Source: Dendrobium chrysotoxum (lineage: Eukaryota; Streptophyta; Magnoliopsida; Asparagales; Orchidaceae). Taken from it: 64,000 nucleotides of DNA. A program made the translations under genes and the position numbers. The stretch spans positions 558,001-622,000 of the forward strand of contig CM034304.1 of assembly GCA_019925795.1 (NCBI GenBank), read 5' to 3'. The notes beneath the pieces were generated by a model. That model did no database searches. It had not been told where the DNA came from and saw only the letters and a list, made by a program, of their open reading frames with translations. The first letter of the stretch is position 1. Each line of letters begins with the position of its first letter. Positions 23,419 to 34,664 of the stretch are shown here, piece by piece.

Positions 23419-24702
23419 AACAACAACAACAACAACAATAACAAGCCTTTGTCCCACTACGTGGGGTCGGCAACATGAATCCTTTTTCTCCATTGTGTCC
23501 GGTTCAAAGTCAAATTCTCGTTTAAATCTAATAGAGAAAGATCATTTCTAATATTTTCTAACCAAGTCTTTTTAGGTCTACCTCTACCTTTCTTAACATA
23601 AGTCAAATCTAATACCTCTACTTTCCTAACTGGGTCATCGGAAGGCCGCCGTTTTATGTGAACAAACCATCTAAGGCGACTCTCTCTAATCTTATCCTCC
23701 ACTGGAGCTACTCCAACCTTTTCACGTATATGCTCATTTTGTATCCTGTCTCTAAGAGTAAATCCACTCATCCACCTAAGCATCCTCATCTCCGCAACAC
23801 ATAACTTAGTATTGTGCTTCTCTTTTAATGGCCAACATTCTGCACCATAAAACATTGCAGGTCTCACCACCATCTTATAGAATTTTCCCTTAAGTTTAAG
23901 GGGGACCTTTCTATCACACAACAAGCCCGATGCATTCCTCCACTTCAACCATCCAACTTGAATTCTACTGATAACATTCCCATCTATTTCACCATCACTC
24001 TGAACAATAGATCCAAGATATCTAAAACGTGTACTCTTATTAATGACTTGATCGCCCAAAGTCACAATCCCCTTACTAGGTCTATTACTGCTAAAATTAC
24101 ACTCCATATATTCAGTTTTAGATCTACTCAAGCGAAAACCTTTAGACTCTAAGGTTGATCTCCAGACTTCAAGTTTACCTTCAACTCCCTCTTTAGTCTT
24201 GTCAACAAGAAGAATATCATCAGCAAAAAGCATACACCAGGGTACATCCTCTTGTAAATGTCTAGTCAGAACATCCATGACTAACGCGAAAAGATATGGG
24301 CTTAAAGCTGATCCTTGATGTAATCCAACCGAAATAGGGAAATACTTGGTCAAACCACCTTGTGTTTGAACACAAGTAGTAGCTCCTTCATACATATCTT
24401 TAATGATTTGAATATAAGCATTATTAACTCCTTTTTTCAAGAACTCTCCATAGCACTTCTCTTGGAACTTTATCATATGCTTTCTCTAAATCAATAAATA
24501 TCATATGTAGATCCTCCTTATTCTCCCTATATTTCTCCATCAAACCTCTCAATAAATGTATGGCTTCCATAGTAGACCTACCAGGCATGAATCCAAATTG
24601 ATTTTGAGAAACATTAGTATCACGCCGGCCTACGCTCCATAACTCGCTCCCAAAGTTTTAAGTGTGTGACACATTAACTTAATTCCTCTATAATTCGCAC
24701 AA
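23419..24702 (-). mobile_element. 5'-truncated RTE LINE in Cassandra-type LTR
   Basis: Minus-strand insertion with an 11-bp duplication TCTTAAACATC (23408-23418 and 24703-24713). The 3' end is a (TTG)n tail, read as (CAA)n from 23419 on plus, preceded by the RTE tail motif CCACGTAGTGGGACAAAGG. It starts within the RT at the NYRGIKLM block. It carries the longest intact frame of the window. Confidence 0.9.
23457..24476 (-). pseudogene. RTE reverse transcriptase C-terminal half, open frame
   Basis: 339 codons without a stop. Residues 50-60 read GLHQGSALSPY, the RT block before the active site. FADD stands at about residues 84-87 as the catalytic box (FADD in place of YADD), followed by LSRSKTEYM, the thumb and a Cys/Trp-rich C-terminal region (GAECWPLK near residue 214), ending in the conserved NRTQWRK. 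The Met is arbitrary: the upstream frame, 24480-24700, holds the RT fingers (DLEKAYDK-type block) but is out of phase. Low decay suggests a younger insertion than the copy at 19016. It lacks the endonuclease, so it cannot move itself. Confidence 0.85.
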
Positions 24703-24754
24703 TCTTAAACATCGATGTGCCTTTTTGTGTAATGGTTGAAATTTTAATAAGAAA

Positions 24755-24815
24755 TTTCAAGATTAAGCATGTTCGTGCAGGAGCATTCCTAGGACGGGTG
24801 ACCACCTTGAAAGTT
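24755..24815 (+). other. 5S rRNA-like segment in LTR 2
   Basis: Corresponds to roughly the middle to 3' part of plant 5S rRNA: TTAAGCATG, a GCAGGAGCATTCCTAGGA stretch, then CGGGTGACC. It includes the regions used as the internal RNA polymerase III promoter (box A, intermediate element, box C). It is mutated, so activity is doubtful. Confidence 0.8.
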
Positions 24816-24877
24816 ATACTAGTGGGACAAAACTGTGAGGCCATTAGGCCAATGCGGATAATACCCGGGTTGTTACA

Positions 24878-25435
24878 AAAATTATCCCACTAACTTCAAT
24901 ACAATTGTGTTAAACATAGTAGGCAATTTAAGTTTTTTTGTATGAATGTATATGTGTATCTATTTTAGTAGTAGTGTGACATTTGTCTCCGCATTCCACA
25001 AGTGTAACTAGTATGAACTATAATACAGTTATTTCTCATATTATTTGCGAGATGTGAGTATGTTTTATATACTTTTACGTGCAATTTTATTAAATTGAGA
25101 CAAGTGAATTATCCATTAAACCCGCTTATACATTGGTATATAGTATAATCATACCGATTCCCTTGGATATATATTTATATATAGTCAAGGATCACATAAC
25201 ATATTGAGGCAAAAGTAATGATCAGATAAGCCTAAGAAAATGTCATATAAGATGATATGCATATGGGGGCAATGTGACTTATGTATGCAAAAAACTTACG
25301 AGCTATGATATGAGGCCTATGGGTTCTGAAGCCTATGGGATATAAAGCTAATATGACCACAAGAGCCAAAGGGCTATAGACCTAGACCTAGACATCCTAA
25401 CATGGCATCTCCTGAGGCTAAAAAAAGAGGGGAAT
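24878..25435. other. Non-coding segment between LTR 2 and LTR 3
   Basis: 558 bp without a coding frame. It ends in a purine run (AAAAAAAGAGGGGAAT) directly before LTR 3, as expected of a polypurine tract. A tRNA-Met primer site after LTR 2 was not recognised. Confidence 0.5.
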
Positions 25436-25657
25436 TGTGAAAACCCCTTAGCAAAAAGAAGCTAAACTCTTAAACATTAGGAGTTTTTTTTGCGTAATGT
25501 TTGGAATTTCATTCAGAAATTCCAAGGTTAAGTGTGCTTATGCGGGATCAATTTTGGGATGGATAACCTCCTAAGAAGTTATACCAACAGGCAAAACCAT
25601 GAGATCATTAGATAAAAATGGACAATACCTTGATAGTTAAGAGTTTAGATTGTTACA
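25436..25657 (+). repeat. Cassandra-type LTR 3 (complete)
   Basis: 222 bp from TGTGAAAACCCC to TTGTTACA, with the 5S-like segment at 25521-25580. It is followed at 25660-25671 by TAGTATCAGAAC, a two-mismatch tRNA-Met primer site, which makes it a 5' LTR. Confidence 0.88.
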
Positions 25658-25884
25658 AATAGTATCAGAACAATACACCAGCCGGAAGATGGGAACTAAG
25701 TGTAATATAAGACAAAGTATTATGCCATAGGGGCCACCTCTTTAATTATGTATGAGACAAAGTACTACATGGTAGAAACCACCACTTGAACTTATAAGGG
25801 CCACCTTTAAAATTCCATCTACCTGGTGGATAATTCTAGAATAAGGATACTGACGAGAACATTAGTTATTTAAGTGAGGGAGAT

Positions 25885-26060
25885 TGTGAAACCCCTTAAG
25901 TAAAAAAAGCTAAACTCTTAAACATTAAAGTGCATTTTTGTGTAATTGTTGGAAATTCATTAAGAAACTTTAAGGTTAAGCATGCTCGTGTAGGAGCAAT
26001 ACTAGAATGTGTGACCTCCTAGAAAGTTACATCAATAGGACAAAGCGGAGATATCAATAC
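25885..26060 (+). repeat. Cassandra-type LTR 4 (3'-truncated)
   Basis: Starts TGTGAAACCCCTTAAG right after the purine tract GAGGGAGAT, so it is the 3' LTR of the element begun by LTR 3. The 5S-like segment is at 25967-26030 (GTTAAGCATGCTCGTG, then GTGACCTCCTAGAAAG). The last part is lost near 26060. Confidence 0.82.
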
Positions 26061-27113
26061 ATGAAAATCGTGCATGCTCGCATGATAGATCTTACAATTA
26101 TATAAAGATTGTTGGTAATGTAATTCTATTCTTTTCTCTTTTATATTGCTCAATCTCAATTAACGCTAAAAGCTAATGTTTCCTTTACTTTTCAAAGGAT
26201 AATTTTAGCACGTGCACTTTGAATTTCTTTGTTAAAATTGAATATTTCTTGTAGCTCATCTTTAATGATGCAACCAACGATTATCTGTTTAGTTCGATTG
26301 AACTACTAAAAAAAATCTAGCCATGCAATAATTGGTTTTTCCATAGTTCCATTTTGGTTGTGCCAAGCTGCAAAATATACAGAGCCACAGTCATTTAAAT
26401 GAAGCCAAAGAATTACAGAATATTCAAGGGGACCATACAAAGGGCATTGTTTTCTCTTTATTTATTGAGATAGCATAAGGAGTTTCTGTCATCTTCTTCT
26501 TCATTTATCTTAGGATTTGTGTTGCTTGACTCTCGAGAGGTATAAAGCATTATGAATTTCACCGCCCCCTTCATTTCTGTTGAGGTGGTGTCCAAGTGCT
26601 CCTAATAAGGCCAAGCTTAATGCAGTTTTAATAAAATCCCTAAGGAGTTTGGTTTTAGAGCTTCTTAAGTTTGACGAGCATCCAACTTCATTTCGCTAGG
26701 GGAAATTTTTTTTAATGTAGACTATTTTGAAAGTGTGGCTTGAACATTCCTCTTTCTTCCCCTTTAATAGACATTTTGAATCAAATTTTACTTGTACCAA
26801 GTTGAATTCTGCCACTATTATCTCCATAGCTCAATTTCTCAACCTAAATGTCAACAAACCTATTTCTTCAATTCTTCCATGTGGGGAGTAAGGGCATTTT
26901 GAGTTCTTCCAATCATTTTGATAACCAGATGGATGTTTTAGCACCCCAACCTTAAAATAAGGATGCTAGAGATGATTATTCATTGTTTTTTCTTAGGAGT
27001 TGACAGGTATTGACTTCATCGAGCCATATGCCAAAAGATTCTTTTAACTTTTTTAGACCTTGGTGCAAAACCCTCTAAGAAGTTAAAAATCTACCGACAT
27101 ATCATACTTGACA
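26061..27113. other. Unassigned region
   Basis: No recognised gene. A frame from about 26705 to 26890 (plus) is open for some 55 codons but matches nothing I know. The rest is AT-rich with no repeat structure seen. Confidence 0.4.
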
Positions 27114-27702
27114 ATGGCAAATGGCGCCCCACGGCTCAAAATATCTCGTGGAGCCATGGCGCATAACGCACAGCGCGGCACACGCCATTTTAATCATGGC
27201 GCATAATGTTAAATAATTAATATATATTGATTAATATTAAATAACATTAAATAGCAAACAATAGATTGATTAGAACAAAATTTAAGCATAAATATCCGAT
27301 CAATTAATGACAATTTTAAATCCTATAGAAACTTACATCAATAGATTTGGGCAGGATTTAAGCATAATTTAGCCTAAATCCTGCCAAATAGCAAAAATAA
27401 TAACCTTAAATCCTACAAAAAAGTTAAATCCTTTATATTTTTTTAATATTTTATTAATTTGCTATTTAATTAATTAATAATTAATTATGATATTAATATA
27501 GAAACCTTTAAAAATTTAATTATAATTTATAATTTGAAACTTATAACATATTAAAAAAATAGTGCGCGTCATTTGTGCCTTGTGCCATGTGTTATTGGAC
27601 ATGCACAACGCAAATAGCATGCGCTATTTTGATACGCCCAGTCGTGCCGCCACAAGCAAATAGTGTCGTATGCAAGCCATGGCGCGCACCATTCTGCGCC
27701 AT
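27114..27702. mobile_element. MITE-like element with GC-rich ends
   Basis: 589 bp flanked by TGACA on both sides (27109-27113 and 27703-27707). Ends ATGGCAAATGGCGC and GCGCCAT are inverted but imperfect. Both ends (about 27114-27195 and 27560-27702) are rich in GGCGCA/TGCGCC words, while the centre is AT-rich. No coding frame. The superfamily is uncertain: a 5-bp duplication fits neither hAT nor Mutator. Confidence 0.5.
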
Positions 27703-27910
27703 TGACATCTATGCGACGGATTAATCTGGATATGCCTAGGTTACTTGGCCTATGAGTTTGGAAGTTATGCTTCTTGTCTTATGTTCATATAAGACTGACT
27801 TACAAGAGATTTTCTTGAAAACCCACCACTATTACTAGGCCATGTAGATAGAAATCTTCCCGTGCTACAAAGTCTAAGGATGATATGATGCTATATTGCT
27901 AACATATTAA
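27703..27910. other. Short unassigned flank of element F
   Basis: About 200 bp before the 5' LTR of element F. Nothing recognised. Confidence 0.5.
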
Positions 27911-28281
27911 GAAGAGGAGAAGGATTAAGAAGAGATCATTGGAGGAAATGTGAGGTGAATTTATAGTAGGATTAAGATTGGTTTTAAGGGGTAAGTTTGT
28001 ATGGGGGGGATTATGTGAAGAAATTTTTGGAGTAGTTTTCTTGACTGTTTTGGGTTCCTAGTTGCTGCTAGGAATTGGGGAAGTGTCAATTCACCTCTCG
28101 AACAGTGAATCAATTGTATCTTGTGTTTCTTTTGATTGAAGGTTATTATTTCAGCTTTAATAGTGTTGTTCCTGCATACCATTACTTTTTGTTTCTTGAT
28201 TTTGGTGACTTTTTCATTGTTTGGTGTTGAATTTGTTCTAGTGGCTATTTTGGATGCCGGTTTGATCTCCAAATTATATCA
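27911..28281 (+). repeat. 5' LTR of chromovirus F
   Basis: About 371 bp matching 33070-33431, beginning near AGGAGAAGGATTAAGAAG and ending CTCCAAATTATATCA. The left boundary is set by where the two copies stop matching and could be off by several bases. Confidence 0.8.
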
Positions 28282-28284
28282 AAT

Positions 28285-28296
28285 TGGCATCAGAGC
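28285..28296 (+). other. Primer-binding site of chromovirus F
   Basis: TGGCATCAGAGC, one base from the tRNA-Met site, three bases after the LTR. Confidence 0.85.
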
Positions 28297-28311
28297 AAGT
28301 TTTTGGGACCG

Positions 28312-29621
28312 ATGGTAGTGAGAAGAGTTGAGGCATTGTAAGAAAAGTTGGAGGGGGAAGTAGGGCAGTTGCAAACGGATGTGGGATCATTGAATGAGCA
28401 TTTCCCAATGATGAAAGGAAGGTTTGGGAATCTAGAGGAGATGATGAAGTGGATGTTGGAGTTTCAAACTAAAGTGGCTCCACCGAAAGTAAGGAGGAAT
28501 CAGGAAAATGACATGTTAGGGAAGACGGAGAGGTGGAAATTTTATAAGAGGAGGAAGGATACCCCACCTGGAGCCTCTACTGAGAAGGGGGATGGAAAGG
28601 GAATATGGAGGTAGGAGATGGAAAGGGAATATGGAGGTAGGAGGGAATGGGAAGAAGAGAACAGACGGGCTGAATTTGAAGGAAGAGGGGGATACGAAAG
28701 GAGAAGGGAGGAGAGGAAACTGTGGAGAGACCGTAATGTTCACTTCACGGAAGGCATGAGGGGCGGAAGGGGAAATTGTGGCCGAGGAGATCCGAAGGTC
28801 AGAAAGCTGAAAATGCCGATGTTTGAAAGTGAGGATGCGCATGGGTGGATCTATAAAGTGGAGAGATATTTTGCGGTGAACGAGTTGACAGAAGGGAAGA
28901 GGCTTATGGGGGCGGCATTATATCTCAAGGGGAAGACACTGGCATGGTACCAATGGAAGAAGATGAGGTACCCGATCCGTTTGTGGAAGGAGTTCAAGGA
29001 CCTTTTATTAGAGCACTTTCGAACCAAACAGGATGGAGACTATTATGAGCAGTTCTTTGCTTTAACACATGTGGAAACGATGATGGAATACTGAGAGAGA
29101 TTTGAGCTTCTATTGAGACATTTAGGGAAACTACCAGAGACAGTGTTAGAGGGCAATTTCATTAAGGGGCTCAAACCAGAGCTAAGAGCCACTGTGCAGG
29201 TGGCAAGACTTTGTGACTTGAGATAGCTATGGAGTTAGCCCAATTGATAGAGGAAAATAACTCACTTGAGAGGAGTAGTAAAGGGAACAGTTTTGGAGGT
29301 TCCTACCGCATGACGACCACCTTCCTTGCACCTAGGGTGCCAACTGTAACGGGTCAAAAGAAAGTGCCAAAGGAGAAAGGTTTGGGAGCTTGGCCGGGAG
29401 GAAATTTTAAACGGCTGACTGATATGGAGCTGCAGGAAAAATGGGCTAAGGAGTTATGTTTAAGGTGCGACGAGAAGTTTTCACCAGGCAATAGGTGTAA
29501 AAATCGCACATTGCTAGTCATTTCTGTTTGCGATGAAGAGAAGATGGGTAGAGTAGAGGCAGAAGGAGAAGTGGTAGAGGAAGAGGAGCCCTTAGACTTG
29601 GAGGTGGCGGAGATCTATTGA
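28312..29621 (+). pseudogene. gag: Chromovirus F gag, broken
   Basis: The ATG at 28312 lies shortly after the primer site and opens with MVVRRVEAL before a stop. An N-terminal coiled coil (about 28348-28460) is followed by an Arg/Glu-rich stretch at 28620-28790. The capsid region begins KLKMPMFESEDAHGWIYKVE near 28806, followed by ALYLKGKTLAWYQW and WKEFKDLLLEHF. A basic segment with LCLRCDEKFSPGNRC at 29458-29500 stands in the usual zinc-ribbon position of this group. Stops at about 28339, 28615 and 29092 and a shift near 29220 break it. Confidence 0.88.
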
Positions 29622-32500
29622 ATTTTGTAGTGGGATTCATCCCGAATCACACTATGAAGATGAAGGGACATATAGGTGGGGAAGCGATTGTGATTTTGGT
29701 GGATAGTGGAGCTAACCACGATTTCATATCCAATCAGGCGATTGACAAGATGGGGCTAAAGTTGATACACATGGGATGCTTTGGAGTGATGATGGGTGCA
29801 GGAAAGGTGGAGAAGAGCAGGAGTATCTGTCAGGGATTGATAATAGAATTGCAGGGGGGATTCAGATCATGGAGGATTTTCTTTCACTGGAGTTGAGAAG
29901 TATGGATTTGATCTTGGGTGTGAAGTGGCTACAAAGCTTGGGGGAGACCAAGGTAGACTAGAAGGCCTTTGCTATGGAGATCCAGATGGAGAGAAGAAAG
30001 GTGGTTATTAAGGGAGACCCTAGGTTATCAAAAGCAATGGTTTTCTTGAAAACTATGGTGCATGCCATACAGGGTGAAGTAGTGGGATTCTTGGTGGAGC
30101 TCCAGAGCTTGGAGGGAGGAGACACACAGGAGATAGAGGACATTCAAGAAGAAGTTCAGCCGCTTCTCCAGCAGTTTAGTGAGGTATTCCAACATCCCCA
30201 AGGATTGCCTCCTACATGGGAGCACAAGCACGCTATTATTATGGAGTCTCCCCCATTACTGTCCAACCATACCGCTACCCATAAGTTCAGAAGGATGAGA
30301 TTGAAAGTCTGATTCAGGAGATGCATGAAGCCGAGATCATCAACCCCAGTGTGAGTCCATTTTTTAGTCCTGTGTTATTGGTGAAGAAGAATGATGGTAG
30401 TTGACGATTCTATGTAGATTATCGTGCCTTGAACAAGGAGACTATACTGGATAAATTTCCCATACCAGTCATTGATGAGCTACTAGATGAGTTGCATAGC
30501 TAGGTAGTATTCTCAAAGATCGATTTGAAGTTCGAGTACTACCATATCAGAATGCGACTAAAAGACACCCACAAGACAGCTTTTAAAACTCATAAGGGAT
30601 ACTATGAGTTCTTGGTGATGCCTTTTGGCCTCACTAATACCCCTGCCACTTTCTAGTCACTTATGAATAAGGTACTTAAGCCTTATCTTCAGAGGTTTGC
30701 TATGGTATTCTTTGATGACATCCTTATCTATAGCAAGTCGGAGGAGGAGCACTTGAAGAAATTGGGGATGGTGTTGGGAACTTTGTAGGAGCACTAACTA
30801 TATGCCAACTTGAACAAAGTGCACTTTTGCGCAGCAAAGGGTGGAGTACTTGGGACATATACTATCTCAAGCCTGTGTCTCAGAGGATCTAATCAAGATA
30901 GAGGCAATGGGGGAGTGGTCAGTGCCTAAAACCCTGAAGGGGCTAAGGGGGTTCTTAGGACTCATAGGATATAACAGGAAGTTTGCGAAGGATGCAGTTT
31001 TATAACCTAGCTATTGACAAAGCAGCTAAAGAAGGATAATTTCAATTTTGTGTTTTGGGGGTTGGGAGGGGGGCAGCCACTTAGGCATTTGAGTAACTGA
31101 AGAAAGTCATGATTAGTGTCCCTGTGTTAGCACTACCAGATTTCAGCTAGCAGTTTGTAGTGGAAACAGAACTCTCATGAGACACAGAACAATTCTCATT
31201 AAAGGGCAGCGCCCGTAGCTTATATCAGCCAAGTGTTAACGGCTAGAGCCATACTGAAACTAACATATGAAAGGGAATTAATGGCGATAGTGTTAGCAAT
31301 TTATAAGTGATGACCTTACCTATTGGGGTAGCACTTCTTAGTCAGGACCGATCAGAGGAGTTTGAAATTCCTGTTGGAGCATCGAATGGTGATAGAGGAG
31401 CATTAGCGATGGCTTTCCAAGTTGTTGGGGTATGACATTGAGATCCCATACAAACCCGAGTTGAAAAATAAAGCTGCAGATGCTCTCTCCAGGTGTAGTG
31501 AAGACACCCATGTTATAGCTCTATGGGTTCCCATAGTAGTGGATTGGGAGGTCTTAAGGCAAGAGAGCAAGCAGAATGAAGAGCCGAGTAAAATCAGAGG
31601 AGATTTACTGCAGAACAAGGACAAGCATCCTGGTTACTCCTTAAGGGGTCAGATGCTGCTATACCAAGGATGGTTTATGCTTTTGAGGACATCACCACAC
31701 ATCGTTGACTTGTTGCAGGAGTTTCATGACACAACTATTGGGGGACATTTGGGAATCCAAAAGACATATCATCACTGGCAGTGGAGCTGTACATGATGGG
31801 AATGCAGAAGGATGTGCAGAAGATTATGGCCAGTTGTGATGTATGCCAGAAACACAAATACCAAGCTATGGCTCCATGTGATCTTTTACGGCCTTTAGCT
31901 TTGCCCAAGAAGATGTGGGAAGAGGTGACTATGAACTTCATTGAGGGATTACCTAAGTCAGAACGATTCACTGTGATTCTGGTAGTGGTGAATAGATTGA
32001 GAAAATATGCTCATTCCATTCCCCTTATGCCACCCATACACCGCGGTGTCAGTGGCAGCCTCATTCATAAGAGAGGTGGTCCGTTTGCATGGCATACCCG
32101 AGTCCATAGTGTACAATAGGGACAAGGTCTTTCTAAGCCATTTCTGGAGGGAGCTATTCAAGATGCAGGTGACTATCCTAAAGCAAATTACCACTTACCA
32201 CCCCCAGACAGAAGGTCAGACGGAGATGGTAAATCGCAGTGTGGAGACTTATCTTCATTACTTTGTCTTAGATACACCAAAGATGTGGGCCAAATGGTTA
32301 GCCTGGACAAAGTACTGGTATAACATTTCATATCATACAGCAGCCCAGACAATACCATTTAAAATCTTATATAGGAGGGATCCACCCATATGCTACATTA
32401 TGGGCGTGGAAACACATCTAAGTCCTTAGTGGAATAATACTTGGTATAAAGAGATAGGATCTTGGCAGAATTGAAAGGACATCTACAGCAAGCACAGTAA
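29618..32500 (+). pseudogene. pol: Chromovirus F pol, broken
   Basis: Protease with VDSGANHDFIS at about 29700-29732. RT follows from about 30300 (VKKNDGS, then KFPIPVIDELLDEL, FLVMPFGLTNTPATF, and the active site FFDDILIYS near 30710). RNase H ends with NKAADALSR at 31470. Integrase starts with the HLGIQKT zinc region near 31745 and CDVCQKHK near 31840. Its catalytic core reads MNFIEGLP where MDFIEGLP is usual, and YNRDKVF where SDRDKVF is usual, so both Asp residues are changed to Asn. The third block, HPQTEGQTE, keeps its Glu. Many stops occur. The element encodes no working enzyme. Confidence 0.9.
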
Positions 32501-32823
32501 ATTATGCAGAAGCAGACAAATGGACACAGGAAGGATGTGCAGTTTGAGATTGGAAACAGAGTTTATCTAAAGATCCGACCTTACAAACAAATGACTCTAG
32601 CTCGACGGAGGAATGAGAAGCTATCCCCCGATACTTTCATCCCTACGAGGTCGTGGAGCGCATTAGCGCGGTTGCCTATCGCCTATAGTTGCCACCAACT
32701 TCAACCATCCATCTAGTATTTCATGTTTTGCAATAGAGACGAGCCATTGGAGACCATAGACCCTCGGCAGGACTATCGGCTACACTGTCAGAAGATATAG
32801 AGGTAATATTAGAACCATTTTAG

Positions 32824-33093
32824 ATGCAAGGGGTCCGCCAAGGAGACAAGGGGATCATGGAAGTGTTGATCAAGTGGAAGAATCTACCAAAGTATGAGGT
32901 GACGTGGGAAGCCTACAGCACTATCCAAAGGCAGTTCCCTAATTTCCACCTTGAGGATAATGTGACTTTTTGGATGCGGGTGTGGACCCCACCTGCGCAG
33001 CGGAATTCTAGAAGCCAAAAGGCTACTTTTTCGTGGGTCCTAGCATCTCTTTTCAGACTTATAGGAGGAGAAGGATTAAGGGGAGATCATTAA
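32824..33093 (+). pseudogene. Chromodomain of chromovirus F
   Basis: A frame containing VLIKWKNLPKYEVTWEAYST, followed by a glutamine/phenylalanine helix FPNFHLEDNV. It matches the chromodomain at the end of chromovirus integrases, which steers insertion to particular chromatin. It is out of phase with the upstream integrase. The stop is at 33091-33093. Confidence 0.88.
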
Positions 33094-33431
33094 AGAAAAT
33101 CTGAGGTGCATTTATGGTGGGATAATGATAGGTTTTAGGGGGAAGTTTGTATGGGAGATTATATGAAGAAATTTCTAGAGTAGTTTTCTTGGCTATTTTG
33201 GGTTTCTAGTTGCTGCTAGGAATTAGGGGATAGCCAATTCACCTCTCGAACAGTGAATCAATTGTATCTTGTGTTTCTTTTGATTAAAGGTTATTATTTC
33301 AGCTTTATTAATGTTGTTCCCGCATACCATTGTTGTTTTTTTCTTGATTTTTGTAGTTATTTTTTCATTGTTTGATGCTAAATTTGTTCTAGTGGTTATT
33401 TGGGTGCTGATTTGATCTCCAAATTATATCA
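33070..33431 (+). repeat. 3' LTR of chromovirus F
   Basis: Matches the 5' LTR with scattered substitutions and small indels. It starts with a purine-rich AGGAGAAGGATTAAGGGGAGA that may include the polypurine tract. It ends CTCCAAATTATATCA. Confidence 0.8.
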
Positions 33432-34154
33432 GCATCCCAATATTTGCAAAAACAGCCTTCCTTTATCCAAAATTAACTTTCAACAAAGCTACACATTTAT
33501 TGATAATGAAGCATGCTTGGAGATTTTGTTTGGGTCACTTGCCTCAAAGCCCAATACCACTTCTTATTCACCCCCATCACTGAAAATGGGATTGCAATTG
33601 ATCAAGAAAGAGTAAACAATTTTCTTTAAGTCATTCATAATATAGACATAATGGTGAAGTAGCGGTAGAAAACATAGTGAAAATACAAAGAAAAGTATGA
33701 TTGTCGTTGTGTCAAGGCCAACTTCCAAATAAGTGATCTTACATGGCTACATTTGGGCAAGGATCAACTTAGGGCAAAGATCTGTAGCAATATGTTATGG
33801 GCTATTCCAAATTATCAAGAATGATTAAAGGCAATATTTGTTGACTGAGATTGTCACAATACATGGAGATGCATTTCGTACTCAATGCAGAGAACTTGAA
33901 GCCATTTGAGACTTATATGTTCGATAGCAAGCTTGAAGAAGCCCTACATGCATGGATGGTCTACAAGGGAAGCAAGAGGTACCTGGATCTAGGCAATCTA
34001 TCGAAGAAGAAAATAGTCACCATAAGGCATGTTCAAAAGGAGATCTACCACATCAGCAAGAAAAATTAATTTTCCAGAATAATAAGGAGTATGGGATGTC
34101 AACCTTCCCTCATTTAGAATAATAATTCACAGGAGTTATTACTCCAAAAAGGGG
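33432..34154 (+). pseudogene. Gypsy integrase C-terminal relic
   Basis: Between about 33700 and 34070 successive frames read words like FQISDLTWLHLGKDQLRAK and, in another frame, MEMHFVLNAENLKPFE. These resemble the end of non-chromovirus gypsy integrases (FQVGDLVWL and VVNVENLK in the family). Bases 33432-33700 hold nothing I recognise. The relic is too decayed to classify further. Confidence 0.5.
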
Positions 34155-34288
34155 ACCCATGATATAAAGATTAGATCAGATGGATACAATCAAATCATCC
34201 ATGATTGCAATTTGAGCATCAAATTGTGAAAAAATTAAAGGAATCAAGACCGATGAGATTTTGACAATTTGATTTGTTGATGAAGATT

Positions 34289-34664
34289 CCTAGTGGTGAT
34301 GATTCACAGATAGCATCATTGAGATTAAATATCAAGGCAACTGAAGTTAACAGGTGAGGATAGATTGTTGATATATTGCCTGATGATCCAAACTGGGATG
34401 CAAGAAAGTTGTCTCATTAGAGGCTGATCAAGAAGACAATGAGAATTATAGTGGCAGGTCAATATACGAATACTTTCCTAGTGGTGATGATTCCCAGATA
34501 GCATCATTGAGATTAAATATCAATGCGCCTGAAGTTAACAGGTGAGGATAGATCATCGATAGAATGCCTGATGATCCAAACTGGTATGCAAGAAAGTTGA
34601 GTCATTGGAGGCTGATCAAGAAGACAACGAGAATTATAGTGGCAAGTCAATCTACGAATACTTT
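34289..34664. repeat. 188-bp direct duplication
   Basis: Copies start at 34289 and 34477 with CCTAGTGGTGATGATTC and end with a TACGAATACTTT-type word. They are about 93 percent alike by eye. Only one copy exists in the second 1.4-kb unit, so the duplication happened after the units separated. Confidence 0.92.

Larger units (their letters stand above)
23376..24877 (+). repeat. Cassandra-type LTR 2, split by RTE LINE
   Basis: About 207 bp of LTR once the RTE and its duplication (23419-24713) are removed. It follows a purine tract (GTGGGGAAGA) and ends TTGTTACA. The 5S-like segment lies at 24755-24815, with GGACGGGTGACC matching the 5S intermediate element and box C. Confidence 0.85.
23175..26060 (+). 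mobile_element. Cluster of Cassandra-type TRIM elements (four LTRs)
   Basis: Four related LTRs (about 23175-23335, 23376-24877 with an insertion, 25436-25657, 25885-about 26060) in the same direction, separated by short non-coding internal segments of 40, 558 and 227 bp. Each has a TGTGAAACCCCTTAA-type start, and complete copies end TTGTTACA. Each contains a segment clearly derived from 5S rRNA, the hallmark of Cassandra terminal-repeat retrotransposons in miniature. They code for nothing and must rely on other elements' enzymes. Chains of LTRs like this can arise by unequal recombination. Confidence 0.85.
27911..33431 (+). mobile_element. Ty3/gypsy chromovirus F, complete layout but inactive
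   Basis: 5' LTR, tRNA-Met primer site, gag, protease, RT, RNase H, integrase, chromodomain and 3' LTR, all on plus, about 5.5 kb. The order RT-RNase H-integrase and the terminal chromodomain place it in the chromoviruses; the compact LTRs and gag zinc segment recall the Reina/Tekay-type lineages. At least a dozen stops and several frameshifts disable it. LTRs differ at many positions, so the insertion is old. A clear target duplication was not found. Confidence 0.9.

Noticed and set aside
23262..26030. Genuine 5S rRNA genes
   Set aside because: Only the middle and 3' parts of 5S are present, mutated, inside LTR-like units with TG and CA ends, so they are Cassandra-type LTRs.
28516..28842. 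108-codon minus-strand frame
   Set aside because: It is the reverse of the purine-rich part of chromovirus F gag, giving a Pro/Ser/Phe-rich shadow.
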